Positions 53,580 through 63,341 are shown, counted from the first letter of the stretch. The stretch is DNA of 64,000 nucleotides from Reichenbachiella sp. (GCF_033344935.1 NZ_JAWPMM010000001.1:1536001-1600000), one strand, 5' to 3'. Numbers and translations: made by a program. Notes: generated from the letters alone by a model not told the origin.

Positions 53580-54824
53580 ATGAAACAGCAGTTTAGCCCT
53601 GAAAGTCTGATGATGTCTCATGGGTATGATCCCAAATTATCAGAAGGAGCCATTAAGTGCCCAATCTTTCAAACGTCCACTTTTGTTTTTAATTCAGCCG
53701 AAGAAGGCAAGGCCTTTTTTGAAGTAGCTTATGGCTTAAGAGAACAAGAAAAGGGAGAAAAGTTAGGTTTGATTTACAGCCGACTTAACAATCCCGACCT
53801 GGAAATTTTAGAAAACAGATTGTGTCTATGGGATGGTGCTGAGGATTGTGCTGTTTTCGAGAGCGGCATGTCGGCCATTTCTACCTGCCTGATGGAGTTT
53901 TTAAAGCCGGGAGATCTGTTGCTTTATAGCTCGCCGGTTTATGGAGGTACCGATCATTTTATCAATCAAATATTGACGAAGTTTGGAATCCATGTAGTCG
54001 GATTTTATCCAGATAGCTCGAAGGAAGAAATTGAAACAATAATCAAAGACACTGGTCACGCCGATCGTCTGACCATGATTTATATAGAAACCCCTGCCAA
54101 CCCAACCAACAGTTTGATAGATATGCATATGTGTCGACAGATTGCAGATCAATATTCCAAAGAAGATCAGCCTGTATATCTAGCAGTGGATAATACTTAT
54201 ATGGGGCCGTTGTGGCAGCACCCGTTAAAACATGGTGCTGACTTCGTTCTTTACTCGGCCACCAAATACATAGGTGGGCATAGCGATGTGATCGCCGGAG
54301 CTTGTCTCGGCTCCAAAGAGCACATGACTAGAATCAAAGGGCTTCGAACTTTCCTGGGTAATATGGCAGGGCCTTGGACGGGGTGGTTACTCATGCGAAG
54401 CTTAGAAACTTTAAAGGCTAGAATGGAACTGCAAGCACTTAATGCGTCTAAAGTGGCCGACTATTTAAATGATCATAATTCTATAAAGAAAGTCTATTAC
54501 ATGGGATTTTTGAAGGAAGATGATCCAGAGCAGCATGAAATATATCAAAGGCAATGCAGCTCCGCTGGCGCTATGATTTCATTTGAAATTGAAGGAGGCG
54601 AAAAGGAAGCCTTTCGGTTCATAAATAGCTTAAAATTGATCAAGCTGGCTGTGAGTCTTGGAAGTACAGAGTCACTCATTCAGCATCCAGCTACCATGAC
54701 TCATGCTGGAGTAAACCCAGAAGAGAAGTTGAGAATAGGCATCAAAGAAAACCTGATCAGACTATCCGTGGGAGTGGAAAACCCCAAGGATTTAATATGG
54801 GATTTGAAACAAGCGTTAACATAA
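53580..54824 (+). CDS. Cys/Met-metabolism PLP enzyme (methionine gamma-lyase-like)
   Basis: This 414-aa fold-type I PLP enzyme belongs to the cystathionine gamma-synthase/lyase and methionine gamma-lyase family. It has IYSRLNNPDLEILENRL, SGMSAISTCLMEFLKPGDLLLYSSPVYGGTDHF, IYIETPANPTNSLIDM and the PLP lysine K229 in SATKYIGGHSDV. SLGSTESLIQHPATMTH near the C-terminus is also diagnostic. The AsnC/Lrp regulator upstream and an adapted N-terminus fit methionine gamma-lyase better than cystathionine beta-lyase, but the sequence alone does not settle it. A terminator follows. Confidence 0.85.
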   Translation: MKQQFSPESLMMSHGYDPKLSEGAIKCPIFQTSTFVFNSAEEGKAFFEVAYGLREQEKGEKLGLIYSRLNNPDLEILENRLCLWDGAEDCAVFESGMSAISTCLMEFLKPGDLLLYSSPVYGGTDHFINQILTKFGIHVVGFYPDSSKEEIETIIKDTGHADRLTMIYIETPANPTNSLIDMHMCRQIADQYSKEDQPVYLAVDNTYMGPLWQHPLKHGADFVLYSATKYIGGHSDVIAGACLGSKEHMTRIKGLRTFLGNMAGPWTGWLLMRSLETLKARMELQALNASKVADYLNDHNSIKKVYYMGFLKEDDPEQHEIYQRQCSSAGAMISFEIEGGEKEAFRFINSLKLIKLAVSLGSTESLIQHPATMTHAGVNPEEKLRIGIKENLIRLSVGVENPKDLIWDLKQALT

Positions 54825-54852
54825 AATTTAGATTTAGCATAACCCAAAAATG

Positions 54853-54890
54853 ATGGCTTCGGGGTGTTGTCCTGAAGTCATATTTTTCTT
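54853..54890 (+). terminator. Terminator after PLP lyase gene
   Basis: ATGGCTTCGGG (54853-54863) pairs with CCTGAAGTCAT (54871-54881), including two G-T pairs, and is followed by a T-rich run. It overlaps the 3' end of the convergent hypothetical gene. Confidence 0.6.
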
Positions 54891-55600
54891 TCATAGAGCC
54901 CGGCGAAGTTTGATTTATTATTATGGATGAACTGTTGGTAGAGGTCTGTCTCCACGAAAGATTCTAGACCTTCATTATCATAACTGCTAAAAACCAACAC
55001 ATGATTCAGCATAAAGTCAAGAGTTTTTAGTTTTTGATTTTCTTTTTGAATGCCAATGAGCGCTGATTTGCTTCCGATAAAATATGGGAAGACCTCTAGC
55101 GAGGCAGCAAAATCTAAAAGAGACTGAATATCTGATTTGCTTCCTCCTTCGCAAACATGTACTAGATATTTTAGTTTACCCGTGTATTTAGAATGGGATG
55201 GCTTTTGATCTTCTGAATTAAGTTTTTCCATAAAGCCAATTTGGAAATGTTTGACAGAAGAGGTTCTAAGTATGCTTTTAACTTGAAATAGTTTGTTGGC
55301 AATCAGGGCTAAAAAAGCAGAGGCTTTTGGATACTTTACAATGAGCAACATATCCCTTTTTAAGCGCTCGTTTTCCAGAATGACTTTGCAAAGTTTTCCT
55401 TTGAAAATAGGATAGGCGCCAATATTTCTCACATGGCTAATAACTATCTGGTTGTATAGTTCATAGAGCCAAGCGCGTTTTAAGTCGAACCAATTGATTG
55501 CCCAGAGCGGCTGATCTAGCCGAGCTTCGGGATGAGCGCTGATGATGGAAGCTTTGAGCTTAGTGCCTAGTTCTTGGGTGACGATTTTGTCCTGATTCAT
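54878..55600 (-). CDS. Hypothetical protein, weakly DUF1330-like
   Basis: This 240-aa protein overlaps the sirtuin gene by four bases (ATGA), so the two are translationally coupled. No signal peptide or membrane helix is seen. One segment (LLIVKYPKASAFLALIANKLFQVKSILRT) faintly recalls DUF1330/NIPSNAP-type dimeric alpha-beta barrel strands, repeated near residues 205-240 in a second half, but this is a weak resemblance and I do not assign a function. Its coupling to a deacylase may point to a shared regulatory role. Confidence 0.55.
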   Translation of the reverse strand: MNQDKIVTQELGTKLKASIISAHPEARLDQPLWAINWFDLKRAWLYELYNQIVISHVRNIGAYPIFKGKLCKVILENERLKRDMLLIVKYPKASAFLALIANKLFQVKSILRTSSVKHFQIGFMEKLNSEDQKPSHSKYTGKLKYLVHVCEGGSKSDIQSLLDFAASLEVFPYFIGSKSALIGIQKENQKLKTLDFMLNHVLVFSSYDNEGLESFVETDLYQQFIHNNKSNFAGLYERKI

Positions 55601-56289
55601 AAGTATCTTGCTCTCAAGATTTCAGCTACTTTTGGCACACCTGTTCCTCCTTTTTCCTCAAACAAAAACAGATTGGGTTCATGCGCCACCTGTGGCATGT
55701 TGGGATCTATAAGGTACTTAGGAATGTTCGGCCTGGTGTGATGTATAAGACCAGCAGCTGGATATACCGCCAAAGAGGTGCCAACTACCAGGAAGATATC
55801 GGCTGACATCGATTCTTCAATAGCTACGTCCATCATGGGCACCATCTCGCCAAACCAAACAATGTGAGGACGTAGCTGTGATCCTTTTTCGCACTTGTCA
55901 CCAGCGTTTAGTTCCCAACCCTTCATATTGTAGACTAAAGATTCATCCACTGTACTTCTGGATTTGAATAATTCGCCATGCAGATGAAGTACATGAGAGG
56001 ACCCTGCCTTTTCATGTAGGTTGTCTACGTTTTGAGTGACGATCGTGACTTCAAAGTCCTTCTCCAAATCTGCAAGGGCCAAGTGTCCTTTGTTGGGTTC
56101 GGCTGTTAGGGCTTGTTTTCTTCTTTGATTGTAAAAGTCAAGCACCAAATCACGATTGGCCGCCCATCCTTGTGGAGAGGCGACTTCCATCACATCATGA
56201 CCCTCCCAAAGCCCGTCGGCGTCGCGAAAGGTTCTTATGCCAGACTCGGCACTTATGCCAGCACCGGTGAGTACAACTATCTTTTTCAA
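55597..56289 (-). CDS. cobB: SIR2-family NAD-dependent protein deacylase, zinc-less type
   Basis: This 230-aa sirtuin has GAGISAESGIRTFRDADGLWEG (NAD binding, residues 9-30), TQNVDNLHEKAG (about 85-96) and the catalytic His at residue 104 (HLHGEL). It contains Y53-x-x-R56 (FYNQRRKQA), the pair that favours succinyl/malonyl substrates in SIRT5-like sirtuins. It has only one cysteine (DKCEKGSQLRPH), so the usual four-Cys zinc site is missing. It removes acyl groups from lysine in proteins, using NAD. It is co-translated with the downstream hypothetical gene. Confidence 0.92.
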   Translation of the reverse strand: MKKIVVLTGAGISAESGIRTFRDADGLWEGHDVMEVASPQGWAANRDLVLDFYNQRRKQALTAEPNKGHLALADLEKDFEVTIVTQNVDNLHEKAGSSHVLHLHGELFKSRSTVDESLVYNMKGWELNAGDKCEKGSQLRPHIVWFGEMVPMMDVAIEESMSADIFLVVGTSLAVYPAAGLIHHTRPNIPKYLIDPNMPQVAHEPNLFLFEEKGGTGVPKVAEILRARYL

Positions 56290-56310
56290 CTTTTTTTGAG
56301 TTAAAGATAA

Positions 56311-57726
56311 CTAAAGCAAGGCATTGGCTTTTGTTTGGATCAGCTGCCAGGATTCTTCTATGTGATTGCGTTGAACATATGTCTGGCCAATGACCATTCG
56401 AAGCGCATACTTACCTTTGACTTTAGTATGTGTCAAGTAAGCTTCTCCAGAGCCATTAATAGCTGCTACTAAATTCGCATTCAGTTGATCCAATTGCTTT
56501 TCAGCTTGTTCTGTGGTGATCATTCTAAAACAAACCACATTCAATTTGGGCTCAATGACTATTTCAAAATTTGGATGTTCATTGACTTGATCAGCAAACC
56601 ACTGGGCATAGCTGATATGCTCTCTAAGTCTGGTTTGAATGCCTTCTACTCCAAAATCTCGAATCACGAACCAAAGTTTGAGCGCTCTGAATCTACGGCC
56701 CAGCGGCACACCCCAATCTCTGTAATCTTTTACTTGGCCCCGAGTGCTGGTTTTTAGGTACTCAGGCAAAATTTCAAAAGTCTTAATTAAAGCTTCCTCG
56801 TCTTGTATAAAATACACGGTGCAATCAAAATTGGTGAACATCCACTTATGCGGATTGAATACAAAACTGTCGGCCTTCTCGATACCAGAAATCATTTCAT
56901 GGTATTCTGGAAGCATCAGTGCGGTGCCGGCATAGGCTGCATCTATGTGCAGCCAGATATTATATTTTTGACAGATATCTCCAATGGCACTAATTGGATC
57001 AATAGCTAGCGTTCCAGTGGTACCCACAGCAGCGACTACGGCACATGGTAGGAAACCATTTTCAAGGTCACTTTTAATAGCAGATTCAAGAGCAGAAGGA
57101 ATGATCGCCAGGTTTTCATCTACTTCTACTTTAACCAGATTTTCCATGCCGGTGCCTAGTATTTTAACTGCCTTGTCAATAGAAGAGTGAGTTTCCGAAG
57201 AGCAGTAGAATCTTATTTTTTGATTGTCAAATCCATTTTGGTTAATGGACCAGTTGGTCTTTTTTTCTCTTGCTGAAATCATGGCAGCCAAGGTGGCTGT
57301 GGAGGCGGTGTCCTGGATGCATCCGGTCCACTTTTCAGGAATATTCATCAAAGGCTTGAGCCAATTGATCATGAGTTCTTCCAATTCTGCGGCTGCAGGA
57401 GAAGTTTCCCAAATCATACATTGGGCGCCAAGGGTGGTAGTAAGCATTTCTCCAAGCACAGACGGGTAACTCGAATTAGCGGGAAAGTAAGCGTGAAATT
57501 TTGGACTTTGCCATTGGGTCATTCCAGGAAGTATGATGGATTCAAAATCCTTAAATACTTGATCAAATGATTCACCTTTAGCCGGAGGTGTGACTGGTAG
57601 CTGATTAATCACTTCACCTGGCTTGGCTTGTGATTTTACTGGATAGGATTCTATGTTTTCATAAAAATCGGCCATCCAATCTACTAGTTTGTGTGCTTCC
57701 TCCCTGAAGGATTTGTTGTCTAACAT
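56311..57726 (-). CDS. Group II PLP-dependent amino-acid decarboxylase (aromatic type)
   Basis: This 471-aa enzyme matches the aromatic-L-amino-acid/tyrosine decarboxylase group. It has MTQWQSPKFHAYFPANSSYPSVLGEML (substrate entry), DTASTATLAAMISAREK, HSSIDKAVKILG, LHIDAAYAGTALMLPEY (Asp, Ala contacting PLP) and the PLP lysine K294 in NPHKWMFTNFDC. The short loop pattern suggests aromatic amino acids such as tryptophan, tyrosine or DOPA rather than glutamate, but exact specificity is unknown. It is divergent from the CoA-transferase gene. Confidence 0.88.
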   Translation of the reverse strand: MLDNKSFREEAHKLVDWMADFYENIESYPVKSQAKPGEVINQLPVTPPAKGESFDQVFKDFESIILPGMTQWQSPKFHAYFPANSSYPSVLGEMLTTTLGAQCMIWETSPAAAELEELMINWLKPLMNIPEKWTGCIQDTASTATLAAMISAREKKTNWSINQNGFDNQKIRFYCSSETHSSIDKAVKILGTGMENLVKVEVDENLAIIPSALESAIKSDLENGFLPCAVVAAVGTTGTLAIDPISAIGDICQKYNIWLHIDAAYAGTALMLPEYHEMISGIEKADSFVFNPHKWMFTNFDCTVYFIQDEEALIKTFEILPEYLKTSTRGQVKDYRDWGVPLGRRFRALKLWFVIRDFGVEGIQTRLREHISYAQWFADQVNEHPNFEIVIEPKLNVVCFRMITTEQAEKQLDQLNANLVAAINGSGEAYLTHTKVKGKYALRMVIGQTYVQRNHIEESWQLIQTKANALL

Positions 57727-57947
57727 AAAATGTTGTTTATATGAATTCAGCTAGGTTATTCCCTCAAAGAAAATAAAGAGTAGCGACAATTGTTTTCTTA
57801 ATTTCAGGATTAGAATTTTATCTCTTTAAAACTAATTTTATTGGAATATGCTAATGCTTAAGAATGATATGATTGAATGGCATGAATGACCCTCGTCATG
57901 TTTTACCCAACTGCCTTCACTTACTTTTACAAAAAAAACGAACAATC

Positions 57948-59225
57948 ATGAGCAAATACTTGTCTGCCAAAGAAGCCCTTGAATATGTCAAATCGAATGA
58001 CAGAATCTTTATACATAGTGTTGCGGCTGCCCCGCAAATTCTAATTGATGCACTTTGCGATAGAGCTTCGGATTTGGAAAATGTGGAAATCGTACATCTG
58101 CATACCGAGTGTAAAGCCAAATACCTGGAAGAGCAGTATCGAAATAGTTTTCGAGTAAAATCGTTCTTTGTTGGGGCCAACGTACGTCGGGCGACTCAGG
58201 ATGGAATAGCCGACTACATTCCAGTTTTTTTAAGTGAGATTCCGAAAATGATCAGAGAGACATTGCCATTGGATGTGGCATTCGTTCAAGTTTCCCCACC
58301 GGATAAACATGGGTATTGCTCTTTGGGGGTATCAGTAGATGCTTCTCACACCGCCGTGGATTGTGCCAAATTGGTGATTGCTCAAGTAAACGCAAACATG
58401 CCTAGAACCTATGGTGATGGCATGATGCACATCAGTAATTTTGATATTTTGGTGGAGCATGATTGTCCAATATATAGTGTTGATGTTCCGGAACCAACCG
58501 ACATAGAAAAGCGAATTGGTAATTATGTGGCCGGTTTGGTTGAGGACGGTGCCACCTTGCAAATGGGAATTGGGGCCATTCCAAATGCAGTTTTGTCCAG
58601 CTTAACCAATCATAAAAAATTGGGTATTCATACCGAGATGTTTTCGGATGGGGTGATTCCGTTGGTTGAGAAGGGGATTATCACCGGAGAAATGAAAAAG
58701 CTTTATCCAGACCGAATAGTATCGGCCTTTATTATGGGAACCAAGAAACTCTATGATTTCGTAGATGGCAATCCCGGAGTAATGATGATGGATGTGGCAT
58801 TCACTAATGACGTGGCTGTAATTCGTAAAAATCCAAAAGTGACTTCCATTAATAGCGCCATAGAAATTGACTTAACTGGTCAGGTTTGTGCAGATTCAAT
58901 TGGCACCAAGCAATACTCAGGTGTAGGCGGACAAATTGATTTTATCCGTGGGGCATCTTATTCAGAAGGTGGCAAACCGATCATCGCCTTATCATCTGCT
59001 ACTAGCAAAGGGTTGTCTAAGATTGTACCGACTTTGAAAGTAGGTGCTGGTGTGGTATCGACCAGAGCCAATGTGCACTATATCGCTACCGAATACGGAA
59101 TAGCTGATTTGTATGGCAAGAGTTTACAGGAACGAGCTAGAATGCTTATAGACATCGCACATCCAGATCATAGAGAAACCCTTGATAAAGCTGCGTTTGA
59201 GCGGTTTGGAAGGAAATTGCATTAA
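57948..59225 (+). CDS. Acetyl-CoA hydrolase/4-hydroxybutyrate CoA-transferase family
   Basis: The start at 57948 (MSKYLSAKEALEYVKSNDRIFIHS) is chosen because it begins the family's conserved N-terminus; the longer frame from 57873 adds a non-conserved leader. The 425-aa protein has the typical class I CoA-transferase segments: QVSPPDKHGYCSLGVSVD, the active-site Glu in GIHTEMFSDGVIPL, and IGTKQYSGVGGQIDFIRGA. It would transfer CoA between acetyl-CoA and short-chain carboxylates. Substrate specificity is not evident. Confidence 0.9.
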   Translation: MSKYLSAKEALEYVKSNDRIFIHSVAAAPQILIDALCDRASDLENVEIVHLHTECKAKYLEEQYRNSFRVKSFFVGANVRRATQDGIADYIPVFLSEIPKMIRETLPLDVAFVQVSPPDKHGYCSLGVSVDASHTAVDCAKLVIAQVNANMPRTYGDGMMHISNFDILVEHDCPIYSVDVPEPTDIEKRIGNYVAGLVEDGATLQMGIGAIPNAVLSSLTNHKKLGIHTEMFSDGVIPLVEKGIITGEMKKLYPDRIVSAFIMGTKKLYDFVDGNPGVMMMDVAFTNDVAVIRKNPKVTSINSAIEIDLTGQVCADSIGTKQYSGVGGQIDFIRGASYSEGGKPIIALSSATSKGLSKIVPTLKVGAGVVSTRANVHYIATEYGIADLYGKSLQERARMLIDIAHPDHRETLDKAAFERFGRKLH

Positions 59226-59230
59226 GTTTT

Positions 59231-59257
59231 TTGAGGCGGTAGGAATTATATAAATTG
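59231..59257 (+). promoter_or_regulatory. Putative promoter for M28 peptidase
   Basis: TTG (59231-59233) and TAAATTG (59251-59257), separated by 17 bases, fit the phylum's -33/-7 layout. The M28 gene starts at 59283, 26 bases later, so spacing is good. Pattern-based only. Confidence 0.4.
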
Positions 59258-59282
59258 GGCAATTATTAATCTAATTGATCCA

Positions 59283-60920
59283 ATGAAAAATATATTAAAC
59301 GCGCTTATTATTACATCAATTGCCTTCGCCTGCGGGCCGAAGGAGAACTTCCAGGAAGCATACGATAGTATCAATGAGGAGGGCTTGAAAACTCGAATTA
59401 AGACTTTGGCTTCCGATGAATTTTTGGGTAGAATGCCTTTTACTGAAGGGGAAACTAAAACGATCAACTACCTCAGAGATGAATTCAAAAAGCTAGGATT
59501 GAAGCCTGGAAATGGAGATAGCTATTTCCAGGAAGTTCCTTTGGTGGAATTGACCGCTGCGGTCGATCCTCAAATGAAAATCACAGGGGGTGAAAATGAA
59601 ATCAACTTAAACTACTGGGATGATTTTGTTGCATTGACACGAAGGGTAACTGATTCTGTTCGCATAGAAAACTCAGAGGTCGTATTTGCTGGCTATGGCA
59701 CCATAGCACCTGAATACGACTGGAATGACTACGAAGGCCTAGATGTAAAAGGCAAAACCGTGATGGTTTTGATCAACGATCCAGGATTCGGCACTGAGGA
59801 TAAGTCATTCTTCAAAGGCAACGAAATGACCTACTATGGTCGATGGACTTACAAATATGAAGAAGCCGCTCGACAAGGAGCAGCTGGCATCATCATCGTA
59901 CATGAAACAGCACATGCGAGCTATCCATTTGAGGTAGTTCAGGGCGGTTGGTCTGGCGCCAATCTATATTTGGAAAACCCAGACAACAACATGTCCAGAT
60001 GCGTGATCGAAGGGTGGGTGTCTGAAGAAAGCGCCAATCAAATGTTTGCCAATATGGGGATGGAAGGTTATGATTTTTATGAAGAAGCACGTAAGCGTGA
60101 ATTCAAATCATTTGCTATGAATCAGCAACTGTCTGTAGGGTTGGTTAACAGCATCAAACGATCGAAGTCAAATAATGTGATTGCCAAATATGAAGGTTCA
60201 GAGCGACCTGAAGAAACTATTATTTACAGCGCGCACTGGGATCATTTCGGAATTGGAAACCCTGTAGACGGGGATTCGATTTACAATGGTGCGGTAGATA
60301 ATGGCACTGGAGTGGCTGGGATTGTACAGGTAGCAGAAGCTTTTACCAAGCTAAATATTCCAACCAAAAGATCGGTGGTATTTATGGCAGTTACGGCTGA
60401 AGAACAAGGACTTTTGGGTTCTGCGCATTATTCAGTCAATCCTATTTATGATCCAGCCAAAACAGTGGCTAATTTGAATGTGGATGCTATCCGTCCCATT
60501 GGTAGAGTCAATGATTTTTCAATTGTTGGATATGGTCAGTCAGAATTGGACGATTATGCAAAGCGAGCAGTTGAAAAGCAGGGGCGATATATCACTCCAG
60601 ATCCTCATCCTGAATCAGGTGGATTTTTCCGCTCGGATCATTTCAATTTTGCTAGCATTGGTATCCCGGCGCTCTATGGAAAAGGAGCAACTGATAGCGA
60701 TGCCAATGGCAAAGAATGGGGAGAAGAGCAGTACAAAAAATACACCAGTGAGAATTATCACAAACCTTCAGATGAGTACTCAGATGATTTTAATGCAGAA
60801 GGGGTGAAGTTGGATATGCAGGTGATGTTCGATATTGGCTATACGCTAGCGAATGAATCAACATTCCCTAAATGGAAAGAAGGATCGGAATTCAAAGCCA
60901 TTCGAGAAGGCCAACAATAA
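59283..60920 (+). CDS. M28-family metallopeptidase lipoprotein with PA domain
   Basis: This 545-aa peptidase is a lipoprotein (lipobox IAFAC, Cys near residue 17). The N-terminal half contains a PA (protease-associated) domain insert (about residues 95-270). The M28 zinc ligands are clear: H318 and D320 in SAHWDHFG, D339 in GAVDNGTGVAG, E373-E374 in TAEEQGLLGS, D in NLNVDAIRP, and H in FRSDHFNFA. It is probably an aminopeptidase in the periplasm or at the cell surface. It precedes a large inverted repeat. Confidence 0.93.
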   Translation: MKNILNALIITSIAFACGPKENFQEAYDSINEEGLKTRIKTLASDEFLGRMPFTEGETKTINYLRDEFKKLGLKPGNGDSYFQEVPLVELTAAVDPQMKITGGENEINLNYWDDFVALTRRVTDSVRIENSEVVFAGYGTIAPEYDWNDYEGLDVKGKTVMVLINDPGFGTEDKSFFKGNEMTYYGRWTYKYEEAARQGAAGIIIVHETAHASYPFEVVQGGWSGANLYLENPDNNMSRCVIEGWVSEESANQMFANMGMEGYDFYEEARKREFKSFAMNQQLSVGLVNSIKRSKSNNVIAKYEGSERPEETIIYSAHWDHFGIGNPVDGDSIYNGAVDNGTGVAGIVQVAEAFTKLNIPTKRSVVFMAVTAEEQGLLGSAHYSVNPIYDPAKTVANLNVDAIRPIGRVNDFSIVGYGQSELDDYAKRAVEKQGRYITPDPHPESGGFFRSDHFNFASIGIPALYGKGATDSDANGKEWGEEQYKKYTSENYHKPSDEYSDDFNAEGVKLDMQVMFDIGYTLANESTFPKWKEGSEFKAIREGQQ

Positions 60921-60983
60921 TTCTATGGTGCCATTTGTGGAATTAATCTCCAATAAGGAAAAAAACATACTAAATTGAAAAGG

Positions 60984-61120
60984 ATAAGAGGCTGTCTCAA
61001 AAGCCCAATGCTCCCAAATTTTGTCACATTGAGGCATTTGAAATGTCCGCCTGCGGTCAGCAGCAAGGCTTCGAGGACCTCAGCCTGACAGTTTCCTTGG
61101 CTTTTGAGACAGCCTCTTAT
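60984..61120. repeat. MITE-like element with perfect 22-bp terminal inverted repeats
   Basis: The left arm (60984-61005), starting ATAAGAGGCTGTCTCAAAAG, is the exact reverse complement of the right arm (61099-61120). Between them nested partial pairs are visible (TGTCAcatTGAGG near 61023 against CCTCAgccTGACA near 61079). The AGAGGCTGTCTCAAAAG arm is familiar from mobile-element ends in Bacteroidota. There is no ORF inside, so this is a non-autonomous element or a solo hairpin. It sits between two peptidase genes and could also terminate transcription. Confidence 0.75.
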
Positions 61121-61149
61121 TTATTCCCGAATCACAAAAAGTTAACCCA

Positions 61150-63264
61150 ATGAGAAAAACTATAACCCTATTAACGGCAGGTGTGATGGCCTTCGTAAGC
61201 TGTCAATCTCCTGAAACTAATCAAACGATGAATGAAGAAAATCCTTTATTATCGGAATGGAACACACCATTTGGAGTGCCTCCATTTGATCAAATTAAAA
61301 ATGAGCACTACTTGCCTGCCTTTGAGCAAGGAATGAGTGAGCACAAGGCAGAAATTGATGCCATCGTAAATAATACAGAGGCTCCAACTTTTGCCAATAC
61401 GATGGAAGTGCTTGAAAGATCTGGAGCTACTTTAGACAACACAAGTAGAGTATTTTACGCCGTAGCTGGAGCGCATACGAATGATGTGTTGGATTCAGTT
61501 CGTACGGTTGTTTCTCCAATGCTTTCGAAGCACTATGATTATATCAATTTGAATAAAGGCTTGTTCGAAAGAGTGGAAGCTATATTCAATCAGCTTGATG
61601 ACAGCGATCTCAATGCAGAACAAAAGAGACTCGTAAGCGAGTCGTACAAAGGATTTGTAAGATCGGGCGTTGGGCTCGAAGGAGAACAAAAGGTGAGACT
61701 ACAAGAAATCAATAGCAGACTCTCTGAGCTGACTACCAAGTTTGGGCAAAACGTGTTGGCAGAAACCAATAATTTCGAAGCACACACAACTAACCCAGAT
61801 GACTACGGGACTTTGACTAGTAGCTTAGTTTCTCTAGCGGCTACAGAAGCCAAGAAAAGAGGACACGAAGAAGGTTGGTCATTTACACTTCAGAGACCAA
61901 GCATTAATCCTTTCTTGCAATATTCTCCAAATCGTGAGATGAGAGAACAATTGTATCAAGGATATGCCATGAGGGCTGACAATGACAACGAGAACGACAA
62001 TAAGAAGATCATTGAAGAAATTGTAGCCTTAAGAATTGAAAGAGCAAATCTTTTGGGTTACGAAACACATGCTGATGTACAACTGTCATCAAGTGTAGCA
62101 CAAACGTCAAAAGCTGTTATGGACTTTATGGATAAGGTTTGGCCTGCTGCATTGAATATGGCTAAGTCTGAAAGAGAGGCGTTGACAATTGAAATGAAAA
62201 AAGACGGTATCGATGGAGAACTGAGAGGTTCGGATTGGAGATACTATGTGGAGAAGGTGAGAAAGGCTAAGTATAATTTCGATGAGGATGCTATGCGTCC
62301 GTATTTTGAGTTTACAGCGGTTCGTGATGGGGCATTTGCTTTAGCGAATAAGTTGTTTGGTATGCAGATTAAGGAATTGACTGATATGCCTAAGTGGCAC
62401 GAAGATCAGCAGGTTTTTGAAGTTCTGGAGGCAGACGGCACACACATTGGTATTCTTTATATGGACTTTTTTGCTAGAGATAGCAAAAGGGGAGGAGCCT
62501 GGATGAATTCATTGAGATCACAGTCCAAAATGGATGGTAAGGTAACGCCGATTGTAACCAACAATTTTAATTTCCCAGCTCCAACAGAGGATGGACCTTC
62601 TCTGCTTTCATTTTCTGAATCAGAAACTATGTTTCACGAGTTTGGGCATGCTTTGCATGGATTGTTGTCTGATGTGACTTATCCTTCGCAATCTGGAACA
62701 AACGTACCTCGCGATTTTGTGGAGTTTCCTTCACAGGTCATGGAAAATTGGATGAGCGAGCCAGAAGTACTTAAGCTTTATGCCAAGCACTATCAGACGG
62801 GAGAAGTAATACCAGATGAGTTGGTTCAAAAAATGAATGACGCCAATGCATTCAACGAAGGTTTTAGGTCTGTAGAATATATGGCAGCGGCTTATTTGGA
62901 CATGTCATGGCATACACTTACTAGTGCAGATGGAATTGAGGCCAGAGCATTTGAAAAGGAAGCAATGGATAAAATTGGTTTGATTGATCAAATCATACCA
63001 AGATACAGAAGCGGTTATTTCAATCATATTTTTGCAGGAGGTTACTCCGCTGGGTATTATAGTTATTTGTGGTCTGAATTGTTGGATGCAGATTGTTTTC
63101 AGGCCTTCAAAGAAACAGGTGACCTTTTTGATCAGGAAACGGCCAGAAAATACAGAATCATGTTGAGCAAAGGAGGATCCAAGCCAGGTATGGAATTGTA
63201 TGTTGACTTCAGGGGGAAGACACCGGAGATTGGTCCACTTTTAGAAAAGAAAGGTTTTAAGTAA
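61150..63264 (+). CDS. dcp: M3-family peptidyl-dipeptidase lipoprotein (Dcp-like)
   Basis: This 704-aa gluzincin has HEFGH at residues 496-500 (MFHEFGHALHGLLSD), with the third zinc ligand expected in the segment VEFPSQVMENW. It resembles the Dcp/oligopeptidase M3 group, which removes dipeptides from the C-terminus of short peptides. The N-terminus is a lipoprotein signal (GVMAFVSCQS), so it acts in the periplasm or at a membrane. The length matches Dcp (~680-720 aa). It follows a MITE-like element that ends 30 bases before its ATG. Confidence 0.93.
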   Translation: MRKTITLLTAGVMAFVSCQSPETNQTMNEENPLLSEWNTPFGVPPFDQIKNEHYLPAFEQGMSEHKAEIDAIVNNTEAPTFANTMEVLERSGATLDNTSRVFYAVAGAHTNDVLDSVRTVVSPMLSKHYDYINLNKGLFERVEAIFNQLDDSDLNAEQKRLVSESYKGFVRSGVGLEGEQKVRLQEINSRLSELTTKFGQNVLAETNNFEAHTTNPDDYGTLTSSLVSLAATEAKKRGHEEGWSFTLQRPSINPFLQYSPNREMREQLYQGYAMRADNDNENDNKKIIEEIVALRIERANLLGYETHADVQLSSSVAQTSKAVMDFMDKVWPAALNMAKSEREALTIEMKKDGIDGELRGSDWRYYVEKVRKAKYNFDEDAMRPYFEFTAVRDGAFALANKLFGMQIKELTDMPKWHEDQQVFEVLEADGTHIGILYMDFFARDSKRGGAWMNSLRSQSKMDGKVTPIVTNNFNFPAPTEDGPSLLSFSESETMFHEFGHALHGLLSDVTYPSQSGTNVPRDFVEFPSQVMENWMSEPEVLKLYAKHYQTGEVIPDELVQKMNDANAFNEGFRSVEYMAAAYLDMSWHTLTSADGIEARAFEKEAMDKIGLIDQIIPRYRSGYFNHIFAGGYSAGYYSYLWSELLDADCFQAFKETGDLFDQETARKYRIMLSKGGSKPGMELYVDFRGKTPEIGPLLEKKGFK

Positions 63265-63281
63265 ACCGGTGGTTTATATAA

Positions 63282-63317
63282 AAAAGAGCCATGCCGATCA
63301 TACGGCATGGCTCTTTT
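63282..63317. terminator. Bidirectional terminator between M3 peptidase and SDR genes
   Basis: AAAAGAGCCATGCCG (63282-63296) and its exact reverse complement CGGCATGGCTCTTTT (63303-63317) form a 15-bp stem with a 6-base loop. The A-run on the left and T-run on the right serve both convergent genes. Confidence 0.9.
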
Positions 63318-63341
63318 GCTTTTACGAGACTGGAATAAATA

